Part shown: piece by piece, positions 21,747 through 33,999 of the stretch | Layout of the letters: every line of letters starts with the position of its first letter | How positions within the stretch are numbered: position 1 is the first letter of the stretch | Origin: Carnegiea gigantea | Taxonomy: Eukaryota > Streptophyta > Magnoliopsida > Caryophyllales > Cactaceae | DNA length: 64,000 nucleotides | Assembly: GCA_029747015.1 (NCBI GenBank) | Contig: JAKOGI010000333.1 | Span: 124,001-188,000, forward strand | Direction of reading: 5' to 3' | Made by a program: the position numbers and the translations under genes | Notes under the pieces: model-generated | Database searches by the model: none | Told to the model about the DNA's origin: nothing | The model's input: only the letters and a program-made list of their open reading frames with translations

Positions 21747-23059
21747 TGTTAAATTTGAAGGCACATAAGGACACAAGGGGGGTGAATTGTGTATTTCAAT
21801 TTTTTTTCGTTTTGCTTTAGAACACTCGTTAGATCTGTTGGGAAAGGTGTTTGCAGTAAGGCAGAAACAAAACTTTGAATGCAGAAATCAAGGAGACACA
21901 AGATTTTACGTAGAAAACCAACTCTGGCCCAATGGAGGTGTACAAACCACGACCTACCTCAGTAGGATTTCAACAAACATTTTCGCTAACACGGGCCAAG
22001 TTCGTTACACTATGTAACACACGTGACAACATCACCCACGTAACTTAGTCTCCCCTGAGACTCTAGTTACACACATGTAACTATTCTCCACCTGAGAATA
22101 AGTCACACAACACGTCCAAAGTCTCCCAGGACTTGGACACACTCTAAACTTAACTGATGACAGAAAGAATAGAAGAACACCTTACTTTTATGCTTCTAAC
22201 CAAGCTGAATGTAAGGTACACTTACAAACCTTATTATGCCAGAAAAAATGACTCAATTTAGCACACTCCTTAAAGGTTTTTCACTTAGAGAATAAGCTTG
22301 CAAAAACTCGATGTTTGCCTTGAAAAATCGTGTATTGAAGAGATGAGAAGCGAGTGCTTATATACCCATGAAAGCAAGGATTTGATTTCCATAATAACTC
22401 TGAAAATATGTAGTATCTTAAAAGGAATTAAATCCTTTAAGAAATTATCTTTTTAGGAAATCATATCTTTTAAGGATAAGATAAAGTCTTTTGAAAAATC
22501 TTTTGGGAAACCAATATTATTTGGGAAAGTACTCTTTCTAAAACACAATATTATCAGAAAATCGATCCTGAATACATTAGGAATTTTGGCAGTGGAAAAA
22601 CTCTTGAAAATCTTTGAAAATCAATTTTTGCACTCGCTGCCGTCAGAGCATTGCAGACCTGTTTGCTCAATTGTTCTGAGCAGTGTTCTGAGTTAGCTTA
22701 AATAATTCCTTCAAGGTGAGTGTTAAGTCAAGTTCTTTTTTGGCATATTAACAAGAATCTAGACAAATATAACTAGTAATTAGCCCTAAGATTCTAAAGA
22801 CTCTTGTACTCTATTGATGATGTGCACATATATCCACTTGATGATTGCAGCTTCTTCGACCTGTTCTTCAGGGTGTTTGCAACTTCTATCACTTTCAACA
22901 TACCATTTTACCGCATAGCTTCAGACATGATATTTCAAACTGATCTCCAGGATGTTTGCAATCTGTCTTATCACGTGATTCTAGCACTCAACTTAAGCCA
23001 AGCATAATTAGCACATTTGGGTTGTAATCATCAAAACCTTATATAAGATTGATTCAACA
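21747..23059 (-). repeat. 5' LTR of the SIRE-like Copia element
   Basis: 1,313 bp, direct repeat of 13268-14579, with the primer site on its low side and the target duplication GCTTA on its high side. Confidence 0.9.
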
Positions 23060-23064
23060 GCTTA

Positions 23065-23211
23065 TAAAGGTAAAATCTGTAAACACTCTCAAAACATGAG
23101 AAACTAAGTGTAATAGTAGAAATAAGGGCATGAATTGCACAATTATGCTCACTAATGCGCAAAGATGACTCCCAAAACTCATGAAATTCTATGCAAATAT
23201 GACATGAATCA
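23065..23211 (-). repeat. F2 LTR ii, high part
   Basis: Continues LTR ii after the Copia insertion. It aligns with the last 150 bp of LTR i and LTR iii (ACACTCTCAAAAC, AAATAAGGGCATGAA, AATATGACATGAATCA). The duplicated GCTTA is at 23060-23064. Without the Copia, LTR ii is about 1.30 kb, like its partners. Confidence 0.8.
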
Positions 23212-23759
23212 CTTCTCTCATCCAGTTCTTAAAATTAAGCTTATGTACAAACAATAGTGTTTTAAGGACTCCATGGAGTAATGAAGTTCTTAATCAAGAC
23301 GAGGGCCAAAATAAGATACATTCACATAACCTTCACAAATTTTAGCAACAATAATAAAAGTTACTCAAGCTTATGAAGACCATCATGCCTAGCAAAAGCA
23401 TCATTGGAGGGTATCTCAGACCAATCCACACCATCCCTACATTCAATCTTATATGCAAACCTAAAACACAACACACCATCGCAAAAGAAAAGAAACCTAA
23501 ATCTACAATGCTCTAACTAGTATGAAAACTAAAAAGCAAAATGGAAACTAAGAAACTACTCTTCCCCGTATGCTTAGATAAAGCATTATTCAAAGGAAAT
23601 AAAGGAGGAAAGGGAAGGGGGAAACAGAACAGAAGAGTCTCACTAGGTGAGGTTCTCGATGCACCCAGGCTAAGGTCTCCTTGCAAAACAGGGTGAATGG
23701 AACATTAGCCACTCTATCATAACTTTAGGACACAACTCGTCAAATCAGATGCCATCAAA
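23212..23759 (-). other. Shortened non-coding 3' part of F2 body C
   Basis: No gene seen. From about 23240 it aligns with 10420-10870 of body B, so roughly 1.2 kb next to the LTR is missing, including the terminal polypurine tract. The internal tract remains (minus TCTAAGCATACGGGG, near 23562-23580), as does the hairpin at 23699-23715. Confidence 0.55.
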
Positions 23760-24812
23760 ACACGTATGGAGCTTATCAAACTCCTAGGACCATAGTTTTG
23801 AAAACACAAGGTAAGAGGTAGTAACCAAAATCACACCAAAGGCAATAAGTGTCCTCTGAACCTTATCCAAGACCTTAGAAAAATCATAGGAACGATTAAA
23901 GAATGTAGTCCACATGATCTTCCTCGGCAAGTACTCCAGTCATATATAATAAGGGCCAATGTAGGGATCATACACTCTAAAGTAACCTAGGGACACATAA
24001 TAAATCAATATTCCCACCAACCACATCAAACACGTTATCTTCATAGCGCAAATCCATAGTAGCCTTATAAATCATAAGATTATAAATGCACGAATCAATG
24101 TGATTCTGGGGGGAAGGAAAGGGTTATGAACACATAAGGGAAACATGGGAATGATCAAGGGGATTAGGCAGAGCACTAGTACAACCAAGGCTAGGAATGG
24201 CCTCATGTGCAAACATATCACGTGACCCCTTCAAAGGAGTCCCAACTACATCGTGCACCTCATCTAAAGTGTCTTTCAACTTAAAACATGCATAAATAAC
24301 ATTAAACCTAGCAGCCACCCTAAAACGCTTATTCATTTCGAGCCATGTGTATTAATCTAAAGGGAATGATGAATACAGTAAGTTCATAACAATATCAGTA
24401 TTGTCCTTGTGTGATACAAAGTCAGATTAAGCATAGCATGCATAATAAGGACATAAATTTATAGCTTAGATAGAAGAATTACATAAGTCACTCTAAAAAG
24501 AAGTATAATAAGATCCAACACAGAATGCACATGGACCACGACATGAATATTCAAAAATAAGAAAAGCCTTCTGAAACTCAAATGAATCCCAAGCAATCCA
24601 CTCAAGCAAATACCATGGCCCGTTAGGATGTTTACTAAGCAAACCATAATACTCTAAAAAAGTATGGGTTTCACTATTGACACCCTTGTCAACAATGTCC
24701 ATAATTTCCTATTTACCAACACAATAACCACATTGAGTAAGAAAAGTATGCAGATGCTCAAAATACCTCCAAAATAATTTATGCCCAAATTGGAAAAAAG
24801 GTAAATTACCAT
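23760..24812 (-). pseudogene. gag-like gene of F2 body C
   Basis: A degraded F2 Gag. Recognisable parts are FWRYFEHLHTFLTQCGYCVGK, EIMDIVDKGVNSET, WYLLEWIAWDSFEFQKA, the segment at 24124-24336, and the C-terminal module LDKVQR, then a hydrophobic stretch (LIAFGVILVTTSYLVF), LWS, stop, EFDKL around 23780-23880. Frameshifts and stops are frequent, including an indel right after the start at about 24812. It is more decayed than body B. Confidence 0.6.
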
Positions 24813-24930
24813 TGTTTTTTTCCATAAATTCTTAAATTTTTTTAATTTTAAGTTCTTTTGAGTTTTTTCTTCAAAGAAAAACAATATGCTTAGTCAAACC
24901 CATTGAGAAAAACTCAATATTTTGCAGTAG

Positions 24931-24948
24931 CCTTCGACAACAGCGCCA
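24931..24948 (-). other. Primer-binding site, tRNA-Asp type (F2 C)
   Basis: Minus TGGCGCTGTTGTCGAAGG keeps the first nine-base core of the tRNA-Asp site beside LTR iii; the 3' half has decayed. Confidence 0.6.
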
Positions 24949-24954
24949 AAAACT

Positions 24955-26264
24955 TGATAGGGCTGCAACACATGGAGAAATTATAGTTAGATCAGCATTG
25001 TCTCCCACAAATGACTAGGTCAATTTATCAGGTTTTATTCCCTCAAGATAGGCTAAGTAATGTAGATACTCGAGAATTATAACCTAAGTAAAATGTGAAC
25101 AAATTGATAGAAGATAAAAACCTAGGAATTGATTCGGGAAATGATCCACTTTAAGCAATTGTAAACCTATGTTACCTGGTTGATTAATTTAAAGAGCGAT
25201 GATCCAATATATCACTACTCCCTTTCAAGTTATAGTGAAAAGCCTAGAATCGATGAAGCCACTACTATCATGGTTTTTAATCAATCTAGACTTATTAAGT
25301 ATGTAGATTATCGATTAAGCCTCTTAAATGGTGAATCTTTCTTAAGAATTCACACAATCAACTCTAGTCCTAACTTTACAATATCAAACTTCACCTTTTA
25401 GTCCATCAATCACTCTCTAAGATAAGTAACTAATTGGCCAAATCACCCACTTCGAGATAAACCTCTAGGACAGATTAAATACATAATCAATAAGGGTTCC
25501 AAGGATTCAACAATCACAAACAATCAAAAATCATTTAAAAGCATTGAAATCCCTAGTTTGAAGAAATCTACTCAAACATGATAAAGAAATCTAATTACAA
25601 ACTAAAAATAAATCTAATTAAGAAATAAGAAAAAGATAGAGAAAGATCTGGTTAGTTTCCGTAGTGATGCGTTGATATTCCGATGCTTGCCTGATTCGTA
25701 GTTCGCTTACAAATCTTCTTCTTCTTTTTCCTCAGGCTCTCTTTAAGGTGGAAAAACACTAATATAGGGTGGTGCATTAGATGGAATCAAGAATGATGGC
25801 TGAAAATATGGTTTTTTTTATCATGGAAAATGTATAAGCCAAATATTAAAATGCTGGAAAGTCGAAAAGCCGCAAAGAAAACAAGGCGAGTTGGGGAAGG
25901 GGAGCCACCACGATCCTTGGCACCCACCACGGCTAGACCTTGGTGGTGGCTAGGCTAGTTGCCCACTCTTTGTTCCTCCAACTTCATCTGCTGGATCCTC
26001 CTAGACCGTGGTTTTAGCTGTGGTTTGTCTATGTTAGGTGTCTTTGAACCTCTTTTGCTACCTTCCTTGATCCACAAGGGCTTAAAATCATCATTCTACT
26101 CATATAACTTGGCTCACAAAGTCAAAATTTGCAAACACGCTCGAAACAAGCGAAACCAAGCATAATAGTAGAAATAAGGGCACAAGTCGTCCAATTAAGC
26201 TCACTAATGCCCTAAAATGACTCCCAAACACTTATCAAAACCTATATAAATATGACATTCATCA
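24955..26264 (-). repeat. F2 LTR iii
   Basis: Starts TGATAGGGCTG, ends ACATTCATCA. Colinear with LTR i and ii, including the CCACCACG...GGTGGTGG block at 25906-25955. It is the outer (5') end of the minus-strand F2 chain, and unrelated DNA follows at 26265. Confidence 0.75.
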
Positions 26265-26601
26265 ATGGTGTTTTAATATAATTTAGTTTCCTTCCAAAAG
26301 TACCATAAAATACCTAGAACGTATAGAGTGCCAACAATATTTTGTAGAATCAACTATTCTAAATACGTTCACGCAATTAAGCATGTAAGAAACTTAGGAC
26401 ATCCATAACCTTAACATATCTAGCAGATAGTTCCATAGTTGTCCATCCAAAACATAAGTAGATAGTTCTATGGTTTACCATCCGAAGCATGTGTTTTACA
26501 CAAGGATTCCCACCCCCAAAAAAAGAAAAAAGAAAAGTAGCCAAGGCTCTAGTAAAAAGCATAAAATAAACGCGTTATTCCAGACATTAATTTTTAGAAC
26601 A
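26265..26601. other. Flanking DNA, no gene
   Basis: No gene seen. A short imperfect tandem duplication (GATAGTTCYATRG...CATCC units about 34 bases apart) lies near 26427-26495. Confidence 0.4.
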
Positions 26602-27284
26602 CATTGTTTAGGTCGGAGAGAATGACTTTCTTGAAAAATAAGTTTCTAATTTTTCATTGTTTGGCATAGTGAAGGATGCAAACTTATTTTCCAAGGAATA
26701 TCATTCTCACTCTAATAAAGAAAAATAATTTTCATTTTAGGAAGAAATCAACTTGGTTTTCTTCTTTCTACTCTTTTGATGATGAGGTTAGCCAAAACTT
26801 AGTAGCATAATTCTACCTTAATGACTTGGATCAAAACATGGCTATCTGATAGGAAGGATCAAAATAAGCTCAAAGCTAAATTTTAAGTTCAACATTCCTT
26901 TGTTTGGTCAGCATTTATCTCCAGTACAACAACTCTGTTAACACTTTTTATCACTTAAACAATTCATCTATTACTTTTTGCCATTGAAACAACTTCAAGG
27001 GCTTAGATCAAAACTTAATTATCTAATAAGAAACATTAAAATAAGCTCAAATATGAATTTTGAGCCACATTAATTCATTTGATCAATATTTTTCTTTAGT
27101 ACAACAATTCAGCTCACACTATTCGATGCTGAAGCAATTCAGTTGACATTTTCCTTTTATCCATGAAAAATGATTTATCTTCCTCCAAACAACACAAAAT
27201 TTGATACGAAAAATTGTTTTCCTTAAAGAACACTTTTCATGGGAAATAATTTTTGAAAAAGCCATTTTTCCCAACCAAACACTG
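26602..27284. mobile_element. MITE-like element with imperfect inverted ends
   Basis: The left end (CATTGTTTAGGTCGGAGAG) and the reverse complement of the right end (CAGTGTTTGGTTGGGAAAA) are clearly related over 40-50 bases, including TTTTTCAAAAAT-type segments. That makes a non-coding unit of about 680 bp with inverted ends. Internally a 120-bp segment at 26826-26945 is repeated at 27002-27120. No transposase is encoded. The target duplication is not resolved, so the superfamily (hAT or other) is left open. Confidence 0.5.
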
Positions 27285-28853
27285 CCTAAGATTTCATGTT
27301 TAATCAAATACGATTTCACCAATATAAACAACTCCATATCCTTAGGCCATGTATCTAGATCCTAAGCAAATTAGTCCCCCGTTTGATTTGATTCACCAAG
27401 ATGCTCGCATCCAACCAACTTTGACATTAAGAGATTTGATGGCCCAATTCTCATTTATCCCAAAGTTTCTTTCACATGTCAAGTATACCACCACAATTTT
27501 CAAGTATTTTTCGGAAAATTATTTCCCATGAATTGATAATCTCGAAGAACAACTTATCTAACACTAAGCTTATCCTTAAAAATCTTGTTACCCTCACAAG
27601 GAATGACTCTACATCCATAGTCAACATAAATCTACAATTACATAGCTCTATTTATGTACACATTACAAAAAGTATGCCTATGGGAACAGACTTTCCCAAG
27701 GGAATACGAAAAAATTCATTGGAAAATCCACTTTCTGACATAAAACGCCTATAAAAAAATCGATCTTCGAAAATAGATTTTGATGGAATTCGATAATGGT
27801 CCAGCTGAGTCTCTGATGGACATCCACTCGGAATGTCTGAGGCACTTTTTGATGAGGCCTCCAATGAAATCTCTGATGAGTTATATTTTCCTACACACTG
27901 TGAGGATTTGCTAAGAATCTAACTAAACTGATTTTCTAATTCTATTTCCATATTTTTTCTCTTATTGTGGAAAGGTTATCCATAAATCGACATTTTATCC
28001 ACTCTAAAATTCTAAGTCGAGAGATATAAATGCACAAACTAATGTATATAAAGAAGAGGCACCACAAATGAGATACATAATATACATTGTACATTTCAGC
28101 TACTGCACTAGCCAAGACATTGAAGACAGATAACTGTCTACAAACCAAATGCTAAATTTGAAAGTATTAATTAAAAAACTAGGAACGTCTTGAGCCTATA
28201 GCTAGAAAATCTACTTAGCATGCAAGAGATGGGTACTGTCCTTATTATTATCTTGGGAGTCATGTTCATCAAGGTCCATGTTAGCTTGATAAGATGACCT
28301 ATGTGCTTACCTCATAGGAAATCTCCAAACCTTCTTTAGCACATGCTTAGTCTTTTCCTATTTATTACCTATTTTGGTTATGGCCTCTATATACTAGGTA
28401 AGATTTGGGTTAAAGAGTTCTGCTTACTCTCTAAGGTGAAAGTGCTCTGCTGATGAATGGCATGATGCTGCTTTTCGAACTAATTTCTTCAACTTAGCCC
28501 CCTTAATGCCAAAATCATACCCACGACCCTTACTATCAAATTTTCTTAAACCCACAATTCTTCTATAGTCATAGATGGCCGTTGAAAGCCCTCTTGTGTA
28601 GCAGTTTGAGTGTAGTCCTCTCACTTCTTGTGATGTTCCTCCTATAATTGTTAAGATTGTGAACGTATTGTGCACTAAAGCAAAAGAGCAATACAAGAAG
28701 TTAAGTTTAGAATTGATAATAATAATTTTTTCTAGGATTTCTTATAAACAAACACTTCATCTTTAGCTTTGAAGTGGGTATCCTTAAACAACACATAAAA
28801 TGTGGGGTCCCTTCCTAATGTTTTTGCCTCCAAAAACATTAAGCATCTTAGTA
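27285..28853. other. Unassigned intergenic DNA
   Basis: No gene recognised. Open frames here (for example 28424-28696, minus, 90 codons) show no family motif and no support from neighbours. Confidence 0.5.
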
Positions 28854-30081
28854 TGTATATTGCAGTCCTTGAGTATGCTCACTAATATAACATAACATTA
28901 CCGAAATGCCTCTTCCTTTCACTAATTGGAATTGAGCCACAAGTACATAATGAAGGTCTAAGACCTTCCAGGTCACTTATTTGGTCTTTTTGTTTCGTTA
29001 ATTCAATTTCTTAAACTTGTCATCCTCCTTTAATGTAGAGCAAGAGTCCAAATCATTTTACTAAGTTAATTAGGTTTATAATTCACCTTTTAGAGGTAGA
29101 TTATGTCGAATAAAGCTTTGACTAGAAGCTATCCATAATTTTCTGTTTCTTGGTTAACTTTGAGCTTGCTTTTTGGATGATCAAGTATGCTCCCAAATCA
29201 ATGTTTTAGCTATCGTTGGATAGCTAGATGTTTATTTTCCAACAAGATATAGACCATCTTTTGATTCCAAGTATTGAGCGAGTTATGAATCTCAAGCTGA
29301 GCAACGGTAGGTATAGGTCTACATATGCACGATTTTAGTGAAGACCTTAACTAGGTCATTAAATGGATTATTCAGGGGCCATGATCTTATAGGAAGTTAG
29401 TAGACCCATCTAGTCAATTCTTATCAGAATATCTTCCCCAGATTACTTCATTTAGGGTGACGGAGTATCCCACCAAGCAAGTATCATTATATCAAAAATA
29501 TAGCCTTGAACTTGGACAATTGATCTAGCCTAGAAACTTCTAATTTCAATTGCCATGGGCATAATTTATTCTTAGAGTGTTATTGGTTAGGACGAGTGCT
29601 TGAATCCTATTGGTCGATATCAAACCCGACCCCTAGGTGCTTCATTTCTACGCATTAATTTTTGCAGCTTGGGGAGGGGGCATAAATATTTTTAACAATA
29701 AACTAGCCTCTTATATGCACTTAGAAGATAGAGTTCATTTGAGAATTGATGAATAAAAGCTAGAATTCTTTTTTGTGTCTTTACTCTCTGACAAAGAAAA
29801 TCGCTCTTTATTTTAAATATACTTGAGTTTTTAGATAGTGATTTAGTCAGTCTTGTATATTAATTATTGGTGTCTTATTTTAGAGAATTGATTAGTGGAT
29901 TGTTAGGTTGAGTGGCGGCTTGACCCTTTATCTTAGTCATATCCATTCTATTTGCTTTTCTCCATGTTCAAAAATCCAAAAAAGTTCCTTATTTTTCCTT
30001 TTGTTGTTGAAGGTTTAATTTGGTTCAAGGTCTTATTGAAGTTTGGTCACTCTTTCGATTAAGGGTCATCTATATGCATCA
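28854..30081 (+). repeat. 5' LTR of F4
   Basis: Aligns with 31453-32651 through blocks such as ATTCAC-TTTTAGAGGTAG, the GGTCATTAAATGGATTAT region and GATTGTTAGG. It is followed by the primer site. Confidence 0.65.
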
Positions 30082-30084
30082 AAT

Positions 30085-30096
30085 TGGTATCAGAGC
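30085..30096 (+). other. Primer-binding site, initiator tRNA-Met (F4)
   Basis: Exact TGGTATCAGAGC, three bases after the LTR end. Confidence 0.9.
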
Positions 30097-30496
30097 CGAA
30101 GGTCCTACTTTTGGTTTATTTCTCCACGAAAATCTTCTCTTTTGACATAAAAAAATGCACACTTTGATTTTCCTAAATTTGTCTTGCTTATCTCTCTTAA
30201 TCAATCATTCTTAGTCTACAAAAGTACCCTAAAAATTAGCCCAAACATAATTTCTAATCCAAAAGAGCTAAAAACTATCAAAAAATCCTAAACTAGAAAT
30301 TTAGCATGACCCTCTCATGCCACACTCATACGCTTGGAATTTTCAGTTAGAGATTTGGATCGACCAATCTGCGCCACCTACACAGTTGTGCCTCTTTCTA
30401 GACTGTCTTTCTTTCTTACTCGTGCTACCTTAAGCATGATTAGGCCATCTTCTTTTAGCTAGTCTCCACTCCTTCCATCCTTATTTCTTCTAGATC

Positions 30497-30960
30497 ATGG
30501 AAGATATTGCCATACTTGAATTTCAAGCTTAGGTAAGGAAACTTAGAAAGCAAATGACACACATAAAAGCCACAAAGTAACCTTCTTGCTTTGACTATAT
30601 TAGTTTGGATCCCACCATCTATTTGAGATGGCTTTAAGCACATGAGGATTGTTTTGAAGCAAAAGGATGCTCAGGTGAAGGGAGCTTCTTAATAGCTACT
30701 CAAAAACTCTAAGGTTATGCCCAGTATTGGCTGAATGCCTTAGAAGGTAGAGAGCTATTCAAGGTAAGCATAGAATTAAGGTGTAGAAATGGCTCAAATC
30801 ATACCCGGATATGAGATTCAACCTAGATCAACACTTTGAACAAGAATTCATTCATACTTAAGAAAAGATGAAGGTTGAAGAACAAGAGCCTACCATGGTT
30901 TAAGAAGAAGCCAAGTGAGAAAATGAGATCATTTTAGATCTGGAAGAGAAAGAAGTTGTG
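30497..30960 (+). pseudogene. gag remnant of F4
   Basis: From the ATG at 30497 one frame reads through four in-frame stops to about 30750. It contains SCFDYISLDPTIYLRWL, stop, AHEDCFEAKG, FLIATQKL, stop, GYAQYWLNALE. This resembles the N-terminal part of plant Ty3/gypsy Gag (the tryptophan/YA-W helix). Three of the stops are TAA or TAG where relatives would have Gln, consistent with C-to-T decay. Beyond 30750 only scattered Glu/Lys-rich fragments are visible. Confidence 0.6.
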
Positions 30961-31452
30961 TCAAAGTCTACCTTTGAGGTTGTACTACCTATTGTTTCTC
31001 AAACGTACTCTTATGCTCATCATTGTCCCAATTTAGGAATTATGATAAACATCAACAAAGAACCTATACATGCAGTTTTTCATTGATGCTTGGTATCTAT
31101 TTTTTGGAAGACCATTGAAATTTGGCTCTCAGATTGTCTTTCATGAGGGAGCCAACTACCATGACTAAACTCTCACTCTCAATCTCATAAATCCTCTCAA
31201 CCTCAAACCCTATGAAAGTTAAAGCTCTACAAAGAAATCATTTGTCCTTCCAAGCCAAATGTGAAACTCTCATCGTTATTGGCGCAAAGATCATTTGACT
31301 CATTTTCCTTTGAAAATAAGCCTCTATAAGTCAAGCTAGTGAATGATAAGAAAATCTCTCCAGATATGACGTTTGATGAATATATTGAAATTTTCAATAG
31401 GCTTATGAATATTGGAAGGATTGTTCATCCCATTATAGTATCCTGGAAAGTC

Positions 31453-32651
31453 TGTAACAACTCTATGATGTCCAAAAAGTTGTTACTCTTACCAGAATGA
31501 GCTTCCTAAAATATAATGGGTGCGATAAATTATCAAGATTGGTAACCTTTAGAATCAAGCACGACGATTTAAGGGCAAATCCATTTAAAGAAAGGCCATT
31601 TGATGTCGAGAAGGCGCTCAAATCATCATTCTATGTTAATGAGGTTCGTAATTCACTTGTTAGTGGTGGATTATATCAAGTAAAGCTTTTAACAAAAATG
31701 ATAGAGAATTTTTAGTTTCATATGTTAATTTTAAGCTATGTTTTAGAATATCAAATAAACTCCAACATTAGTGTTTAGCGATGATTGGATAGGCCTAAAT
31801 GTCTGTTTTCCAATGAGCTATATATCTCCTTCAAATTCTAAATATTGGGCAAGTTATCACGTTAAACTGAGCAAGGGTCGATGTAGGTCTAAATATGCAC
31901 GGTTTTAATTAAGATCTTAATTGGGTCATCAAATGGATGATTAAGGGGTTAAGATTTTCTAGGAACTTAGTACACATCTCCCGAAAATTCAATTAGAATA
32001 TCTTCTCAAAATTGCTCCATTTGGGACGATGCAGAATGCCGCCAAGCAAGTACACTTGTAGCAAAATTCTAGCTTTGCATTTGGACAACCCATCACTAAC
32101 CTAGAAGCTTCTTATTTCAATTTCCATGTGCTTAGTTTGCTGCTAGAAGGTTATTAGTTTGAATAAGTGCCTCAATCCTTATGGTCCACATCCACAACTC
32201 TTGATGCTTCATTTCTATTGGCTTATTTTTGGAGCTTGCGGAAGAGAGCACTAATTACTATGGCTATAAACTAGCCACTTGTATTTACTTAAAAGATAAA
32301 CTTGATTTGAGAATTGTCGAATGAAAACTAGAATACTTTTCTTTCCTACAAAGAAAATCTCTCTCTTTATTTCAAGCACTTCATTATTTGGATGGTGACT
32401 TAACCAATTCTTTAGATTAATTCTTAGTGTTTTGATTTAAAGAATTAATTGGTGGATTGTTAAGCTAAATGGTGGCTCGAACCTTTATCTTAGTCATATC
32501 CATTTTATTTGCTTTTCTCCCATATCAAAAAATTCATGAAAATTTCCTCATACTTCTTTTTGTTATTCAAGACCTAGCTTGGTTCAAGGTCTTGTTCATT
32601 GATGGTTGTTGAAGTTTAATCACTCTCATGAAGGATTGCCCACATACATTA
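31453..32651 (+). repeat. 3' LTR of F4
   Basis: Direct repeat of 28854-30081; begins TGTAACAACTC. The 72-codon frame at 31497 lies inside the LTR and is not a gene. Confidence 0.65.
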
Positions 32652-33999
32652 CCTCACAATTCTTAGCCATCTCTCCAAATACTTAGTAATATCCAATATG
32701 ACTATTTGTTGTACTATGTAGAGTATAGAAGCATGTCCTTAACACTGGCTTTGCCTAGAATTCAATGTTATACCATATAACCCGGTCATTTTCTAGATGC
32801 TAATAATGGTATTTATGTAACAAAGGTCAATAACATTTGTAAAGGGATTAGAAATGAGCAATTACATGATAATGTTTGGAACATCTCGAATGAAAATAGC
32901 TTTGAACTTATTAAACCATAAGTCCCGTTGGAATTGTGGAATTTCTCCCCACATACTATGATATGGGTACTTGCCTTTGAAGATTTCAACAATTTTTTAA
33001 ACAACTTCATTGTATGAATAAAGCTAACTATAGAAATTTCAATATCACAATTAATCCATGTATTCCCGTAAAACGTATGCAATAACAAGTAGGAGTTCAT
33101 TATTAACATAAGTATCACGGTCGGATTATACGCTACCCCTACTCTTGCTACCCCTTTATTTTGTACTTAGTGGTTTGGCATCCTTGCAAAGTGCCAAACA
33201 ATTTACTAGCAAGAGGATAAGTGGAAATGCCATCAAAGACTAGTGAGGACTGGACAGAGGAGGTGGGTTACCCCTAGGAGTTTGAATGAATTGCATCACA
33301 TGGGTTTCAAATCCCATGCCAAATAGTTGTGGTGGTTGGGGATATTTCTAGTTAGAAGTACCATCCAAAAACTTTGTAGAAGGCTGGTTGGATTAAAGGA
33401 TAACTCCAAAAAAGCTAGTATATGTGTTTGTGTCATTACTTTTTATTGCACGATTTTGTGGGGCTGCCTACAGTACTCCTCCGCGTATATTATTTCTAAC
33501 ATTTTGTCATTAACCATATCTATCATTTGTTTGAGAAATCTAACAAACAACAAACATGGGAAAAAGAAAGATATGAATTCAAACATTGGTAACATTACAA
33601 AAAAGAAAAAGAAAAAGTCAAAAAAACTTAGAAACTTGATTAAAAAAAGATTACAATGATCATCGTTTACTAAAACTAATTAGAAATGAAGTACAAAGTA
33701 AGAATTTAGAAGCCTAAATTCAGTCACATAATATCATCCTCATCACTTTGAAATCTGATATCACCTTCATCAAGATCGGTGTCTTCATCATCATTCTCCA
33801 ATTAACCTGCTTCCCCCTCTTCATGTCCACCAATCTTATCCTTACTCCCATGCTGTTCATCATCCACTACATCAACATCAACTTTGCTAGCCAGTATGAT
33901 TTCAACGACCAACATTATGGCAATGGTATTGTCGACATTTATGTTTGTCATTCCTTTCTCTTAATAGATAATTTCTAAATCTTTCTCACCTTTAGGGGA
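32652..33999. other. Unassigned DNA left of the CACTA remnant
   Basis: No gene seen. A lysine-rich open frame at 33600-33659 reflects an A-rich tract. Confidence 0.4.

Larger units (their letters stand above)
13268..23059 (-). mobile_element. Full-length SIRE-like Ty1/copia retrotransposon
   Basis: A 9,792-bp element on the minus strand. It has LTRs of about 1.31 kb (13268-14579 and 21747-23059), TGTTGAATC...AATTTAACA ends, a tRNA-Met primer site, gag-pol in the Copia order (gag, protease, integrase, RT, RNase H), an extra ORF between pol and the 3' LTR, and a polypurine tract. Flanking duplications GCTTA are perfect. The long LTRs and the extra ORF after pol fit the SIRE/Maximus lineage; the lineage is inferred, not tested. 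All coding regions carry stops or frameshifts, and the LTRs differ clearly (about nine in ten bases alike by eye), so this is an old, inactive copy. It sits inside F2 LTR ii. Confidence 0.9.
28854..32651 (+). mobile_element. Degraded LTR retrotransposon F4
   Basis: Two direct repeats, 28854-30081 and 31453-32651, flank 1.37 kb containing a tRNA-Met primer site and gag remnants. The outer limits were set by alignment of the repeats and are uncertain by tens of bases; no convincing target duplication was found. No pol genes remain. The LTRs are quite diverged (many mismatches and small gaps), so it is old. Confidence 0.7.

Noticed and set aside
28424..28696. A 90-codon minus-strand frame that might be a host gene exon.
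   Set aside because: No family motif, no continuation, no recognisable splice context.
28965..28979. Perfect short palindrome AAGGTCTAAGACCTT.
   Set aside because: It lies within F4 LTR1, is not kept in LTR2, and such short palindromes are expected by chance.
28847..32688. CTTAGTA at both sides of F4 as a target duplication.
   Set aside because: It is seven bases rather than five, and the right copy lies about 30 bases beyond the end of LTR homology.
33230..33500. A possible tRNA-derived SINE (B-box-like GGGTTTCAAATCCCAT at 33302-33317).
   Set aside because: No A box at the right spacing, no A-tail and no second copy in the window.
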